From: Planctomycetota bacterium
GTDB taxonomy: Bacteria > Planctomycetota > JACQVV01 > JASMLP01
DNA length: 41,920 nucleotides
Direction: 5' to 3'
NCBI GenBank assembly: GCA_030748635.1
Contig: JASMLP010000071.1
Location: 1-41,920 of the forward strand
Shown: positions 1-8,248 of the stretch, piece by piece
How positions within the stretch are numbered: the stretch's first letter is position 1
Layout: the number at the start of each line of letters is the position of its first letter
Made by a program: the position numbers and the translations under genes
The notes under the pieces: model-generated
Databases searched by the model: none
Seen by the model: the letters and a program-made list of their open reading frames with translations, nothing else
What the model was told of the DNA's origin: nothing

Positions 1-163
1 GCGATCCGCCAAACACGAAAGCTGTCAGCCCAGAACCCGCGCGAGCGTGCAAGATCAACGCGACCACAGCCGGGACAAAGGCGATGGAGGCGATCAGATG
101 AACTACACCGCGCAGACGCGGTTTGGGGCGATCCGTGAGAAGAGAAGCTTCCATAGAACCCAT
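1..163 (-). CDS. Hemolysin III / TrhA (PAQR) family membrane protein, 5' part only
   Basis: Reading leftward from the ATG at 163-161 gives an open frame of 54 residues that runs off the window edge. After a short N-terminal tail it has KPRLRGVVH followed by a hydrophobic helix (LIASIAFVPAVVALIL). This basic RLRG-H motif before the first membrane segment is typical of the hemolysin III/TrhA (YqfA) family, small seven-helix membrane proteins linked to membrane fluidity homeostasis. A strong Shine-Dalgarno, GGGGAGG, lies 6 nt before the ATG and fixes the start. Only about a quarter of the usual ~210-residue protein is visible, so catalytic residues cannot be checked. Transcribed away from the rest of the window. 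Confidence 0.7.
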   Translation of the reverse strand, partial: MGSMEASLLTDRPKPRLRGVVHLIASIAFVPAVVALILHARAGSGLTAFVFGGS

Positions 164-710
164 GATGTCCTCCCCGTTGGGCGCATCAATACGGAAGTGC
201 TACTTTTACAAAGGTTTATCAGTACGCCAGGCGGAACAGATTCCAGAGCGAAACCGCCGCCTCTCGACCCACGACTCGAATTCTCCAGATTTCAGAAAGG
301 TTTCTGCGCCGTGAACCATCGACCGGTAAATCGAATTTCACCGTTCAGGTAGATCGATCAGGGAATCCTGGAGAATCCTTACTCCCTGCGAACCAGACCG
401 AGAAACTCGTCCCGATATCCGTGGAGATCCTCTCCGAGGGCACCCCAGGAGAGACGGTGAACGGCGTGTCGGAATCTTCAAGAGCCAGGGATGCGAGTCC
501 TCCCAGAGTGCCCATCTTGCTGTCATCCACCCCGATTCCACGCTCTTACGGAAAGAACGTGCCCCATCCCCACGACTCGGCGTGGTCTGATCTCGTTTTC
601 TACGGGATGATCCTCCCCGCCCAACTCCGATCGAGAAGAAGCTGAAGAAGCCGAAAGAACCCCGTTGTTTGACACCTTTATGGATCAGGAAAGAATAGAA
701 GCTCAATGTA
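164..710. other. Intergenic stretch without a supported gene
   Basis: Several open frames cross this stretch on both strands, but none shows a recognisable motif, a good ribosome site or plausible composition. It must contain the promoter of the leftward hemolysin III-like gene. I see nothing else definite. Confidence 0.4.
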
Positions 711-1144
711 GTGGGGAAGGCTAGTTTCGAAGTGGGGCTCCGTCACCTGACTCCTGCCCAGGCGTCTTTTCGGTGGAGACGCTTGACGAATTCCTCCGGA
801 TTATGGGGGTTGACGTTTCATCGACTATGCGATCTGGGAGACATTCGAGCCCCTTTCGATCCAATTCGGACCCCCACACTGACCGAATTCGAGAAATACA
901 TCCGTTTTCTTTCCAAACAATTCGAGTTCGTAGAAGAAGAGGGGCTTCGTCGATTTTTTGTGGAAACCTCTCCTGGGCAACAGTCCCTGATGACAGGCTA
1001 GTGTTCACGGAAGGGATTTGGACCCGCTTTTTGGCTACCGTCTGGCCCCTTGAGAGTTGGCCCACTCCCATTTGTTTCGCCAGACATTACCTCACTCCAC
1101 ATCTTGTCAAACGAGAAGGCGAGTTTGTGGTATATAGGCCCTGA
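711..1144 (+). pseudogene. Possible decayed polysaccharide deacetylase-like gene
   Basis: One frame (711-1001) contains LTFHRLCDLGDIRAPFDP followed by TLTEFEKYIRFLSKQFEFV and EEGLRRFF. This resembles the N-terminal part of NodB-type polysaccharide deacetylases (LTFHRV...F..QL.FL...F.V...EEA). The catalytic TFDDG motif that should follow is absent and the frame closes at 1001. A different frame around 1020-1090 has ATVWPLES-WPTPICFARHYL, faintly like the later 'PLL...PATFFV...YL' stretch. The simplest reading is a gene broken by deletion and frameshift. This is recognition by eye of weak similarity and chance is not excluded. There is no good ribosome-binding site. Confidence 0.3.
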
Positions 1145-1314
1145 TAATTCCCCTCAAATTAGCGAAAATCACACTCAAGGCGATGCTCTCCTTCGAATAA
1201 GAAACTCTCCTTCTGTTTACCCATTTCGAGTCTATATTTTGTTTGGCACATATCTTTACTGGCCCCACAAAAACGGGCTGAAAAGGGATGTGAACAAGAC
1301 CCAAGAATCTCATC

Positions 1315-2508
1315 ATGACACTTCAAAATACATTTTTCGCCTACGGTAACTGGTGGTCCACTCCGTTTTGTCGCTGGCAAGGGAGTTTCGGCAACGAACA
1401 CTCCATGAAACTCGCCGCCAAAGTGGCCAAGTCGGTCCTGGAAAAAAACGAGGTCCCCACCCAAGCGTTCGATTCTCTCGTACTCGGCCTTTCCGTCCCC
1501 CAGACATCCTCATTCTATGGGGCCCCCTGGATGGCGGGGATGCTCGGCCTGAAGGGGGTCACCGGCCCTACCATCGCCCAGGCTTGCGCCACCTCGTGCC
1601 GCATGATCGCCAACGCCGCCCTGGAAGTGGAGAACGGTTACCGACACTGCGTACTCGCCATCGGGTGCGACCGGACGAGCAACGGCCCTCACGTCTACTA
1701 CCCGAACCCAGACGGTCCCGGCGGACTCGGCTCCTCGGAAAACCCGGTGATGGACAACTTCAACCGCGATCCTCACGCCGGCAACGCCATGATTCAGACG
1801 GCTGAAAACGTGGCCAAACAGGAAGGGATCAGCCGGGAGTCCCAGGAAGAGATGACCCTCCTCAGGCACGCCCAATACCAGAAAGCCCTCACCGACGACC
1901 GAGCCTTTCAGCGTCGCTACATGGCGCCCGTCGAGATCGGTCGCGGTCGCAAAGCCCAAACCGTCGATTCGGACGAAGGCGTGTTCCCCACCACCGCCGA
2001 GGGCCTGGCAGGACTCCGCCCGGTACTCGAAAAGGGAAGTGTGACTTTCGGAACTCAGACCCATCCGGCCGACGGCAACGCGGGCCTTTTCATCTGCTCC
2101 CGAGATCGAGCGTCTGAACTCTCCAAGGACCCGAGCGTCCAGGTACAAGTACTCTCCTACGGCGAAGCACGCGTGAAGGAGGGTTTCATGCCGATGGCCG
2201 TGGTACCCGCCGCACTCGACGCCCTGGAGCGAGCCGGACTCGAGTTTGCGGATGTCGACGTGGTCAAAACTCACAACCCATTCGCAGTGAATGACATCCA
2301 CTTCTCGAAGGCTTCCGGGATCGCTCCCGAAAAGATCAACAACTTCGGATCACCTCTGATCTACGGTCACCCGCAAGCTCCCATGGGAATCCGGGTCATC
2401 ATCGAACTCTGCGAAGAACTGGCTCTTCGCGGCGGTGGAATCGGTCTCTTCAGCGGATGCGCCGCAGGCGACTCCGCCATGGCGCTGGTCGTTAGGGTTT
2501 CGGATTGA
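1315..2508 (+). CDS. Thiolase-superfamily acetyl-CoA acetyltransferase-like protein
   Basis: A 397-residue protein of normal thiolase length. Candidate catalytic cysteines lie in AQACATSC (C91/C95). ADGNAG (residues 252-257) matches the thiolase loop, GHPQAPMG gives the active-site His (H352), and GCAAGDSAM near the end carries the second conserved Cys (C382). The usual NEAFA is replaced by HNPFAVND at about 320, as in divergent thiolases associated with degradation of unusual acyl-CoAs. These residues suggest an active thiolase or acyl-CoA condensing/cleaving enzyme, but the substrate cannot be read from sequence. It starts at the ATG at 1315; the N-terminal WWSTPF-RWQGSF stretch is retained from this start. 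It is followed closely by an indolepyruvate oxidoreductase remnant, so an amino-acid or aryl-acyl-CoA catabolic context is possible. Confidence 0.85.
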   Translation: MTLQNTFFAYGNWWSTPFCRWQGSFGNEHSMKLAAKVAKSVLEKNEVPTQAFDSLVLGLSVPQTSSFYGAPWMAGMLGLKGVTGPTIAQACATSCRMIANAALEVENGYRHCVLAIGCDRTSNGPHVYYPNPDGPGGLGSSENPVMDNFNRDPHAGNAMIQTAENVAKQEGISRESQEEMTLLRHAQYQKALTDDRAFQRRYMAPVEIGRGRKAQTVDSDEGVFPTTAEGLAGLRPVLEKGSVTFGTQTHPADGNAGLFICSRDRASELSKDPSVQVQVLSYGEARVKEGFMPMAVVPAALDALERAGLEFADVDVVKTHNPFAVNDIHFSKASGIAPEKINNFGSPLIYGHPQAPMGIRVIIELCEELALRGGGIGLFSGCAAGDSAMALVVRVSD

Positions 2509-2561
2509 TCAAAACAGTACCGAATCACGACACGGCTTCGACCCCTGGCTTTCCGTCTTAG

Positions 2562-2834
2562 CTTGGAAAGGGACCTGGACCGGGAAACATCATTCTGGGC
2601 AACGAGGCTATCGTGCGCGGCGCCATCGAAGCGGGTGTGGGCTACGCCACCGGATATCCGGGGACTCCATCCTCGGAGATCACCGACGGCTTTGCCGCCC
2701 TGGCCGAACATGCGGAGATTCACTTCGAATACGGCATCAACGAAAAAACCTGCGCCGCCACGAACCAGGTGGGGATCGAGGTGAAGAAGTATCAGGTGGT
2801 AATTCGCGACCCCTTCATGAAAACAGGAGGGTAG
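2562..2834 (+). pseudogene. Truncated indolepyruvate:ferredoxin oxidoreductase alpha subunit (iorA remnant)
   Basis: In the frame ending at the TAG at 2832-2834 the peptide reads NIILGNEAIVRGAIEAGV, ATGYPGTPSSEITDGF and IHFEYGINEK. This is the unmistakable N-terminus of IorA-type thiamine-diphosphate 2-oxoacid oxidoreductases (LLGNEA...RGA.EAGV....YPGTPSSEI...FE...NEK). After NEK the similarity ends abruptly and about 28 unrelated-looking residues follow before the stop. Family members are about 550-650 residues, so more than 80 percent is missing. The frame is open from 2562 after a TAG at 2559; possible initiation is the GTG at 2613 or an earlier non-ATG codon, with no clear start site. Probably non-functional. 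It lies 53 bp after the thiolase gene and is convergent with the radical SAM gene. Confidence 0.7.
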
Positions 2835-2879
2835 CGCGTCGACCGAGAATATCCGCCAGGATCAAACCGTAGTCTCGAC

Positions 2880-4091
2880 TCAATCCTCCTCGGCTTGCTG
2901 AGCCGGTGGATAGAAAAAATCGACCATACAAACCGGCACGAGCTTCCCGTCGCGTAGCGTGGCGTCGGGACAGGATCGACAGTGTTCGATCTGTCCATCG
3001 GAAGCGACCGTCGGTCCTTGCTGAAACGTGAGGCTCTTGTGGTGAATCCTTGCTCCGGGTCGCAAACGATGAACAAGAAAGGTCAGCGCTCCGATCAGGA
3101 CCCCCGGATGCCCGGAACCGATTCCATAGAGGAGACACATGAGGACACTCTTGAACTCCCCGTAGATGCTGGCGAAGGCGTAAGGTCGGCCTTTCTTCCT
3201 GGCGTTTCGATAAGCGAGACGAACGATGTTCCCAAACCGGGGCGAAAAGTGGAGCTTCTTCGACCAGCCCCGGGAGGAACGGATCACGAACGAATAGTAA
3301 AAAAGCCACCTCTTTTCCTTTTCACTTCGATTCGAGGCGACATAAGCGAAGGGAGTCATGCCCGCCTCGGCCAGAACCTCCTCGACCTCCTGATTGGTTA
3401 CCGACTGTGCATCCAGAAATTCGTCGCCCCCCCCACTCTCTTCTTGATGGAGGGGAGGGTAACGAAGCCCCAAAACATCTCCGCCATCAAATGTTCTGAC
3501 CACTCGACCGAAATCGTTACAACAGGTGATCAGAAGCCGGTAGAGAAGCGGCTCATCCATGACAAAATGAACAATTTCCGACAACTCGGGCAACGTCCTC
3601 TGATAAAGGGTCAGCTCCAACGAACAGACAATCCCGTGGGAGGTCACTTTCTCGGCGATTTTCCGGCGCAACGGATTGAGCTCCACCTCCTTCTCGACCG
3701 GACCGAAATCCGCCCGGGTCTGCAACGAGTCGATATGCAGGAAGATCTCCTTGAGCCCAGCCTCTCGGTACTCTTCCAGAAGTTCATCGGAGAGGGCTTG
3801 CCCATTGCTCAGCATCTGAACCATGATGCCCTTGCTGCTGATATAGCGAATGATCTCCGGCAGTTCGGGGTGAAGCACCGGCTCTCCCCCCGCGAGAGTC
3901 ATGGCATTGAGATTGCGCATGGAGGCCAGAAAATCGACCTCCTTGCGGAGTTGCTCGATCGACTTGGTTTCATTGCGCTTGTGCTTGTAGCACGCTCGAC
4001 AGACGATATTGCACTTCTGGTTGACCTCGAGTACCGCGTGCGGAACGTCTCGGTCAACATAGGGCATGAGCATTGGCGAAAGTTGATTCAT
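2880..4091 (-). CDS. Radical SAM protein with C-terminal cysteine cluster
   Basis: A 403-residue protein. The radical SAM [4Fe-4S] motif is C27-x3-C31-x2-C34 (CNIVCRAC), followed by the AdoMet-binding GGEP motif (TLAGGEPVLHPEL) and a TIM-barrel-like pattern including FLHIDSLQ. A C-terminal cluster, CRSCPDATLRDG...VCMVD, could bind an auxiliary cluster in the manner of SPASM/twitch proteins. Between them, around residues 255-350, is a basic, partly hydrophobic stretch not typical of the core fold. The family includes peptide-modifying and cofactor-maturing enzymes; no precursor peptide or obvious partner is adjacent. The ribosome site before the ATG at 4091 is weak (GAGTGAGAAC). Substrate unknown. 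Confidence 0.8.
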   Translation of the reverse strand: MNQLSPMLMPYVDRDVPHAVLEVNQKCNIVCRACYKHKRNETKSIEQLRKEVDFLASMRNLNAMTLAGGEPVLHPELPEIIRYISSKGIMVQMLSNGQALSDELLEEYREAGLKEIFLHIDSLQTRADFGPVEKEVELNPLRRKIAEKVTSHGIVCSLELTLYQRTLPELSEIVHFVMDEPLLYRLLITCCNDFGRVVRTFDGGDVLGLRYPPLHQEESGGGDEFLDAQSVTNQEVEEVLAEAGMTPFAYVASNRSEKEKRWLFYYSFVIRSSRGWSKKLHFSPRFGNIVRLAYRNARKKGRPYAFASIYGEFKSVLMCLLYGIGSGHPGVLIGALTFLVHRLRPGARIHHKSLTFQQGPTVASDGQIEHCRSCPDATLRDGKLVPVCMVDFFYPPAQQAEED

Positions 4092-4217
4092 GTTCTCACT
4101 CGTGGCTATTGGGAAAGGGCGCTGCCTTGTGAACCGTAAGTTCAGAGAATTCCGTGACTCGCCGCCCCCTGGATCCTCAGGGATTTCTGGTAAATGGAGA
4201 AACGCTTATCTGAAGGC

Positions 4218-5636
4218 CTAACACTGGGATGGATCCTCGAAATCGTTGGCCACGGTAGGAGCATGGGAAACCAGCATTTTGCGAACCACACTGTGCATCC
4301 ACACCAGGGAGATGACTGAGATCGCTAACATGAACATCCAGCAACTTGTCCACAAACCCGTCAATTCGAGTAGATATCCAAAGATGATGGGACAAACAAA
4401 TCCGCCAAGCCCTCCCAGAACACCGACCATCCCGCCCACAACACCAACATTTTCAGGAAAGTACTCGGGGATATGTTTGTAGACCGCAGCTTTACCTATT
4501 CCCCATATGGCGCCCAGAAGAACCGCCAGACAAGCGAATATCCATACATTGGCCTGAAAATAGATTAGAGTGATCCCCTTTGCCAGCAACTGTTTCCTTT
4601 GAACCTTGTCACCCACCTTGACGAGGGGTTGCTGCCAGGAATTTTTTGTGGGCCAGACCAGAACCTGATCGTCTCGAAAAGTTTCTTGCTCGGCTCTGGG
4701 AATAAGGCCGTAAGTGTGTTTTCCAGTACGGATCTGATCCGGCGCGACAACCGTGACAATTCCTTCTGCCTTGGACATGACACCAGGACCCGGCGAAGAA
4801 ATCTCCATTTGTGGAACAATCAGAAGGGCGCTGATCGCCACAGAAGACCCCAGAACCCAGTACATGACGCGTCTCGCGCCAAGGCGATCGGAAAGCCACC
4901 CGCCCAGAGCGCGAATCACACCAGAAGGAAAGCTGAAAAGAGCGGCAAGAATGCCAGCGGTAACCAGAGGCATGTTGTAAACATTGACAAAGTATGGAAC
5001 CAACCATTGAGAGAAAGCGACAAAGCACCCAAAAACCAGAAAATAGTAAAGGCCAAATCGCCACACCCGAATATTTTTCAGTGGCTGTAGAATCAGGGTA
5101 AGATTTTTTCCGCTGGATACCGACTTCTTGTTCTCCGAAAACAGGTGAAACACAACAGCCATCACCACCAAAAGACCCGCATAGTAAACAGGAAGCGTAC
5201 GCCATCCCTCCAGGTTTGCCCCCCCATCGGTAAGACGATTGAGAAGGGCGGGAGCCAGAAGAGTGGTAGCGGCCGCCCCGGCATTTCCCGCTCCAAAAAT
5301 ACCCAGCGCCGTACCTTGATTTTTTCGAGGATACCACACGGCCGTGAAGGCGATGCCAACAGCGAAACTGGCGCCAGTAAGCCCAAAGCCAAAGCTGCAA
5401 AGAGCGAACTGAAAAAAAGTCGTGGCGTACGACATCATGAACATGGGGATCGCACTGAACAGCAACAGCAACACCATGATCGGCTTGCCACCGTACTTGT
5501 CGGTGAGGATGCCGGCAGGAAGTCGAAATATTGCGCCGGTGAGTACGGGGATCCCCATCAACCACCCGACCTGAACCGCACTCCACTCAAATACTTGATT
5601 GAAAACCAAAAAAGTAACCACCACACCATTGAACAT
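4218..5636 (-). CDS. narK: NNP/NarK-type nitrate/nitrite transporter (major facilitator)
   Basis: A 12-helix MFS transporter of the nitrate/nitrite porter family. Both nitrate-signature glycine motifs are present (GIFGAGNAGAAAT at 112-124, GGMVGVLGGLGGF at 401-413), as are the two substrate arginines expected in TM2 and TM8 (FRLPAG, R38; IRALGG, R242). An ~80-residue hydrophilic insertion lies at about 278-358, including WQQPLVKVGDKVQRKQLLAKG, which resembles a lipoyl/biotinyl-like beta hairpin. The first internal Met is inside TM1. Codons upstream of 5636 in the same frame spell NTLAFTICFAVW, the true start of TM1, so the coordinates given are a minimum. The likely ATG at 5722-5720 is out of frame by one base across an A4 run at 5707-5710. 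It is the last gene of the respiratory cluster, separated from actF by about 250 bp. Confidence 0.85.
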   Translation of the reverse strand: MFNGVVVTFLVFNQVFEWSAVQVGWLMGIPVLTGAIFRLPAGILTDKYGGKPIMVLLLLFSAIPMFMMSYATTFFQFALCSFGFGLTGASFAVGIAFTAVWYPRKNQGTALGIFGAGNAGAAATTLLAPALLNRLTDGGANLEGWRTLPVYYAGLLVVMAVVFHLFSENKKSVSSGKNLTLILQPLKNIRVWRFGLYYFLVFGCFVAFSQWLVPYFVNVYNMPLVTAGILAALFSFPSGVIRALGGWLSDRLGARRVMYWVLGSSVAISALLIVPQMEISSPGPGVMSKAEGIVTVVAPDQIRTGKHTYGLIPRAEQETFRDDQVLVWPTKNSWQQPLVKVGDKVQRKQLLAKGITLIYFQANVWIFACLAVLLGAIWGIGKAAVYKHIPEYFPENVGVVGGMVGVLGGLGGFVCPIIFGYLLELTGLWTSCWMFMLAISVISLVWMHSVVRKMLVSHAPTVANDFEDPSQC

Positions 5637-5976
5637 CCATACCGCAAAGCAAATCGTGAATGCCAGGGTGTTAAGGAATAGAGCTTTGTGAGATTTATTT
5701 CCTGGATTTTCTGTAATGACATCACCCCAAAATTAACAGTGGAATTTTGTTCCCGTAAAGATCCAGCGACAACCCTCGAGTCAATGAGGGCTCCTCAGTC
5801 GAACCGACGATTCGAATCAAAGTAATCTCCATTTTCATTCGATCATTTCACCGAGAAGTTGCGCGAGAAAAGACGTCCACGAACCCCTGACTTCAAGCAA
5901 AGGAGATTACAAAATCGAAGAGTCCTTGTTCATTTAGACCAGAAACTCAACCAAGAGATTTCACAGACACGCGTAC

Positions 5977-7182
5977 TCAGACATGGTGCTGTAGACTTTC
6001 AGGCAGATAGGGATCTCGCGCAGGCACGAGGTTCGCCCGGCCCAACAATCGCCCAAAACCCCAGACGAACAAGCCGAAGAGCAGAGTTGCTCCAGCAATC
6101 TCTATCAAACCGGGCAGGGCTCCGCCTTCACGAATCGAGGGCATGATCATCAGGTAAAGATCCAGCCAGTGGCCGACTAAAACTACGCAACTGACTCGGG
6201 CCATCGCAAAGGCGCTGCGCTTGGCCGCACGGGGAAGCAAGCCCAGGAAAGGGACGACCCAGTTGAGAAACAGGCACAAGAACATCAACGCCCCCCAGAT
6301 CCCCTGAGTTCTCAGTTCGTAGTAGGCCGTTTCTTCCGGAATATTGGCGTACCAGATCAACATGTACTGGCAAAACCAGATATAGGCCCAGAAACACGAA
6401 AATCCGAAAAGAAGTTTGCCTAGATCGTGAAGATGTTCCTCGGTAAATTCTCGCTTCAACCAACCCAACCGTTTCAATCCGAGAAGAATCAGTATCAGAG
6501 TCGCCAGACCGGAAGTAAACATCCCCGAAAAATTGTATACGCCGAAAACAGTGCTGAACCAGTGGGGTTCGAGCGACATCAACCAGTCGAAGCTCGCCAC
6601 GCTAAAGGTGACGCCAAATACCACCAAAAAAAGAGCTCCAAGTAGCACATTTCTCTCGGTGTGAACTGAAGAACCATCGACATCCTGACGGCGAGATCTT
6701 CTGATAATGAAGTACGCCATACCGATCCAGACGAAAAGATAAATGACCGACCGAACGATAAACATAAAAGGATCGAGCCACCCACTCTTGAGTTGCAACA
6801 AATGGTCGTGAGCAACGACATCGGAGTGAGACCATTCGTACAAAACCCGAAGGCTCGCGAGGACGGGGAGAATTGCCAGTCCCCCGATCCAGAGCACCCC
6901 GGACATCGCCTCCGGTATCCGCCGAAACCCGACCGACCAACCGGCTCCACTGGCATACTGGATCGCCACGAAAACGATACCGAAAAGTCCCAAACTGATC
7001 AGATAAAACGCGACCAAGAGCAGATTGGCCAGAACCCGGTCGGGCGAAAACGCCGCTCCCAGAATCAGCACCAGACCGCTCACGGAGACAAGAGTGAGGA
7101 GTGTTCCTCGACTGATGACGCTCCAGTGAACTACTCTTGGGCCTGTTCCTGCAACGCTCGAATGTGAAGAATGACTTTCCAT
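5977..7182 (-). CDS. actF: Alternative complex III subunit ActF (quinol:cytochrome c oxidoreductase membrane subunit)
   Basis: A polytopic membrane protein of about 401 residues from the ATG at 7182. This start is preferred to upstream ones because AAGGAC lies just before it and because the upstream extension is only the shadow of actE. Around ten hydrophobic helices are visible, with recognisable ActF features: FDWLMSLEPHWFSTVFGVY, LGKLLFGFSCFWAYIWFCQYM, and IWYANIPEET followed by a Tyr-rich loop. ActF is the NrfD-like subunit paired with ActC in the membrane arm of alternative complex III, which oxidises menaquinol. Its 5' end overlaps the end of actE by 52 bp. It is the last act gene; no cytochrome oxidase genes follow, unlike many aerobic ACIII operons. 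Confidence 0.9.
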   Translation of the reverse strand: MESHSSHSSVAGTGPRVVHWSVISRGTLLTLVSVSGLVLILGAAFSPDRVLANLLLVAFYLISLGLFGIVFVAIQYASGAGWSVGFRRIPEAMSGVLWIGGLAILPVLASLRVLYEWSHSDVVAHDHLLQLKSGWLDPFMFIVRSVIYLFVWIGMAYFIIRRSRRQDVDGSSVHTERNVLLGALFLVVFGVTFSVASFDWLMSLEPHWFSTVFGVYNFSGMFTSGLATLILILLGLKRLGWLKREFTEEHLHDLGKLLFGFSCFWAYIWFCQYMLIWYANIPEETAYYELRTQGIWGALMFLCLFLNWVVPFLGLLPRAAKRSAFAMARVSCVVLVGHWLDLYLMIMPSIREGGALPGLIEIAGATLLFGLFVWGFGRLLGRANLVPARDPYLPESLQHHV

Positions 7183-7718
7183 CGGTCTGTCCTTGAGATC
7201 TGGGGCGCATAGGAACCCATGTTTCCCTGGCCGTAGGTAAGGATGTGAAAGAACTGCCCATCGGCCATCTGCCGAGACGTATCGCTCAGAAGCGAGGGGG
7301 GAGCAGGATAACCTCGTCGGGTCACCGATCCGTCGCCTAGCGCGCCAGACCCGTGACATGGCGCGCAGAAGATATTGAAAACCTCTCGCCCACGAATCTG
7401 ACTTTCCGACAGGTCGGAACCGTCAGAAAGAAGAGGATTTTTTAACTCACGCCCCGCACGGAGAGCGTCCTCAGGCGTTTTCTCATAATGAAGAGGCTTC
7501 ATCCCCCGAGGAATCGTCCCGGGCACCGGAGGTTGCTGGGTCATTCCCCGAGGTAAAACGGGGTTGGGCGTGAAACTTTCAGCGGCCTTGGAATACACCA
7601 TCTCCGGCATGAACTGATAGTTCCTTCGATGGGGATCAAAACGAGCCAGCCCGTTGAAAAGCACCAGAAACCCGAGCGCAACAATCAAGCTCAAATTCAC
7701 GATCTTATCGCAATTCAT
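7131..7718 (-). CDS. actE: Alternative complex III subunit ActE (monohaem cytochrome c)
   Basis: A 195-residue protein from the ATG at 7718, whose ATGA overlaps the actD stop. An N-terminal membrane anchor (KIVNLSLIVALGFLVLFNG) precedes a Pro-rich linker with two PRGM motifs (LPRGMTQQP and IPRGMKPLHY). A class I cytochrome c domain follows with one haem site, CAPCH, in REVFNIFCAPCHGSGALGDG, and a possible distal Met in GQGNMGSYA. This is the periplasmic monohaem electron-exit subunit of ACIII. Translation is probably coupled to actD because the ribosome site is weak. Confidence 0.9.
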   Translation of the reverse strand: MNCDKIVNLSLIVALGFLVLFNGLARFDPHRRNYQFMPEMVYSKAAESFTPNPVLPRGMTQQPPVPGTIPRGMKPLHYEKTPEDALRAGRELKNPLLSDGSDLSESQIRGREVFNIFCAPCHGSGALGDGSVTRRGYPAPPSLLSDTSRQMADGQFFHILTYGQGNMGSYAPQISRTDRWKVILHIRALQEQAQE

Positions 7719-8248
7719 TTTTTGTTCTCGATATCGCCAAGAAAATGCAAAGCGACGGCATTGTGCCGACGACATAGCTGGGAAGCCTCGTCGTGACTGA
7801 AAGAGGCGTCCTGAGGAGCAAGAACCAGCGCGAAGCGATGGTTGGTGATATCCACAGAAGGGAGTTGGACTTTTTTCCCTGGGTATAACCGACTGCGAAT
7901 CAACAAAGTGGCAACACTACCCAACCCGGCAAAGAGAACCATGATCTCGAAAATCACGGGAACGAATGCGGGTAAAGAGTTGAAGGGTTTACCACCCACA
8001 TTGAGGGGCCAACTAACAGAAGAGGTCCAGTGCTGCAACCACAGCGCGAGAAGAGTCCCGACCAGACCACAGAGAAATGTAATGTAAGGCAGACGAGAAG
8101 GAGCCCGCCCCATGGCTTCGTCGAGTCCGTGAACGGCATAGGGAGTGTAGGCTTCCTCGATTTTCCATCCACTCTCTCGCACCGCCCGCGTGGCACTCAT
8201 CAAGTCATCGGCAGATTCAAAAACCATGACTACCCGCTGATCGATCAT
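7715..8248 (-). CDS. actD: Alternative complex III subunit ActD (DUF3341-type membrane subunit)
   Basis: A 177-residue protein from the ATG at 8248, overlapping the actC stop by 4 bp (ATGA). An N-terminal cytoplasmic ferredoxin-like segment has the family pattern [22 protein letters not shown] and [15 protein letters not shown], followed by two transmembrane helices ([19 protein letters not shown] and [22 protein letters not shown]). The tail has [17 protein letters not shown]. ActD is a structural subunit of ACIII with no cofactor. A longer frame to 8302 exists but only extends into actC coding sequence. Confidence 0.9.
   Translation of the reverse strand: MIDQRVVMVFESADDLMSATRAVRESGWKIEEAYTPYAVHGLDEAMGRAPSRLPYITFLCGLVGTLLALWLQHWTSSVSWPLNVGGKPFNSLPAFVPVIFEIMVLFAGLGSVATLLIRSRLYPGKKVQLPSVDITNHRFALVLAPQDASFSHDEASQLCRRHNAVALHFLGDIENKK

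Noticed and set aside
1510..2301. 263-codon leftward frame inside the thiolase gene
   Set aside because: Antisense shadow; the thiolase active-site motifs on the plus strand are convincing.
2982..4139. 385-codon rightward frame opposite the radical SAM gene
   Set aside because: No domain; the minus-strand protein has the CxxxCxxC and GGEP motifs.
4167..4182. CCCTG...CAGGG hairpin downstream of narK as a terminator
   Set aside because: Only a 5-bp stem and no T tract on the transcribed strand.
5773..5790. CCCTC...GAGGG inverted repeat between actF and narK
   Set aside because: A 5-bp stem with an 8-nt loop is expected by chance in this composition.
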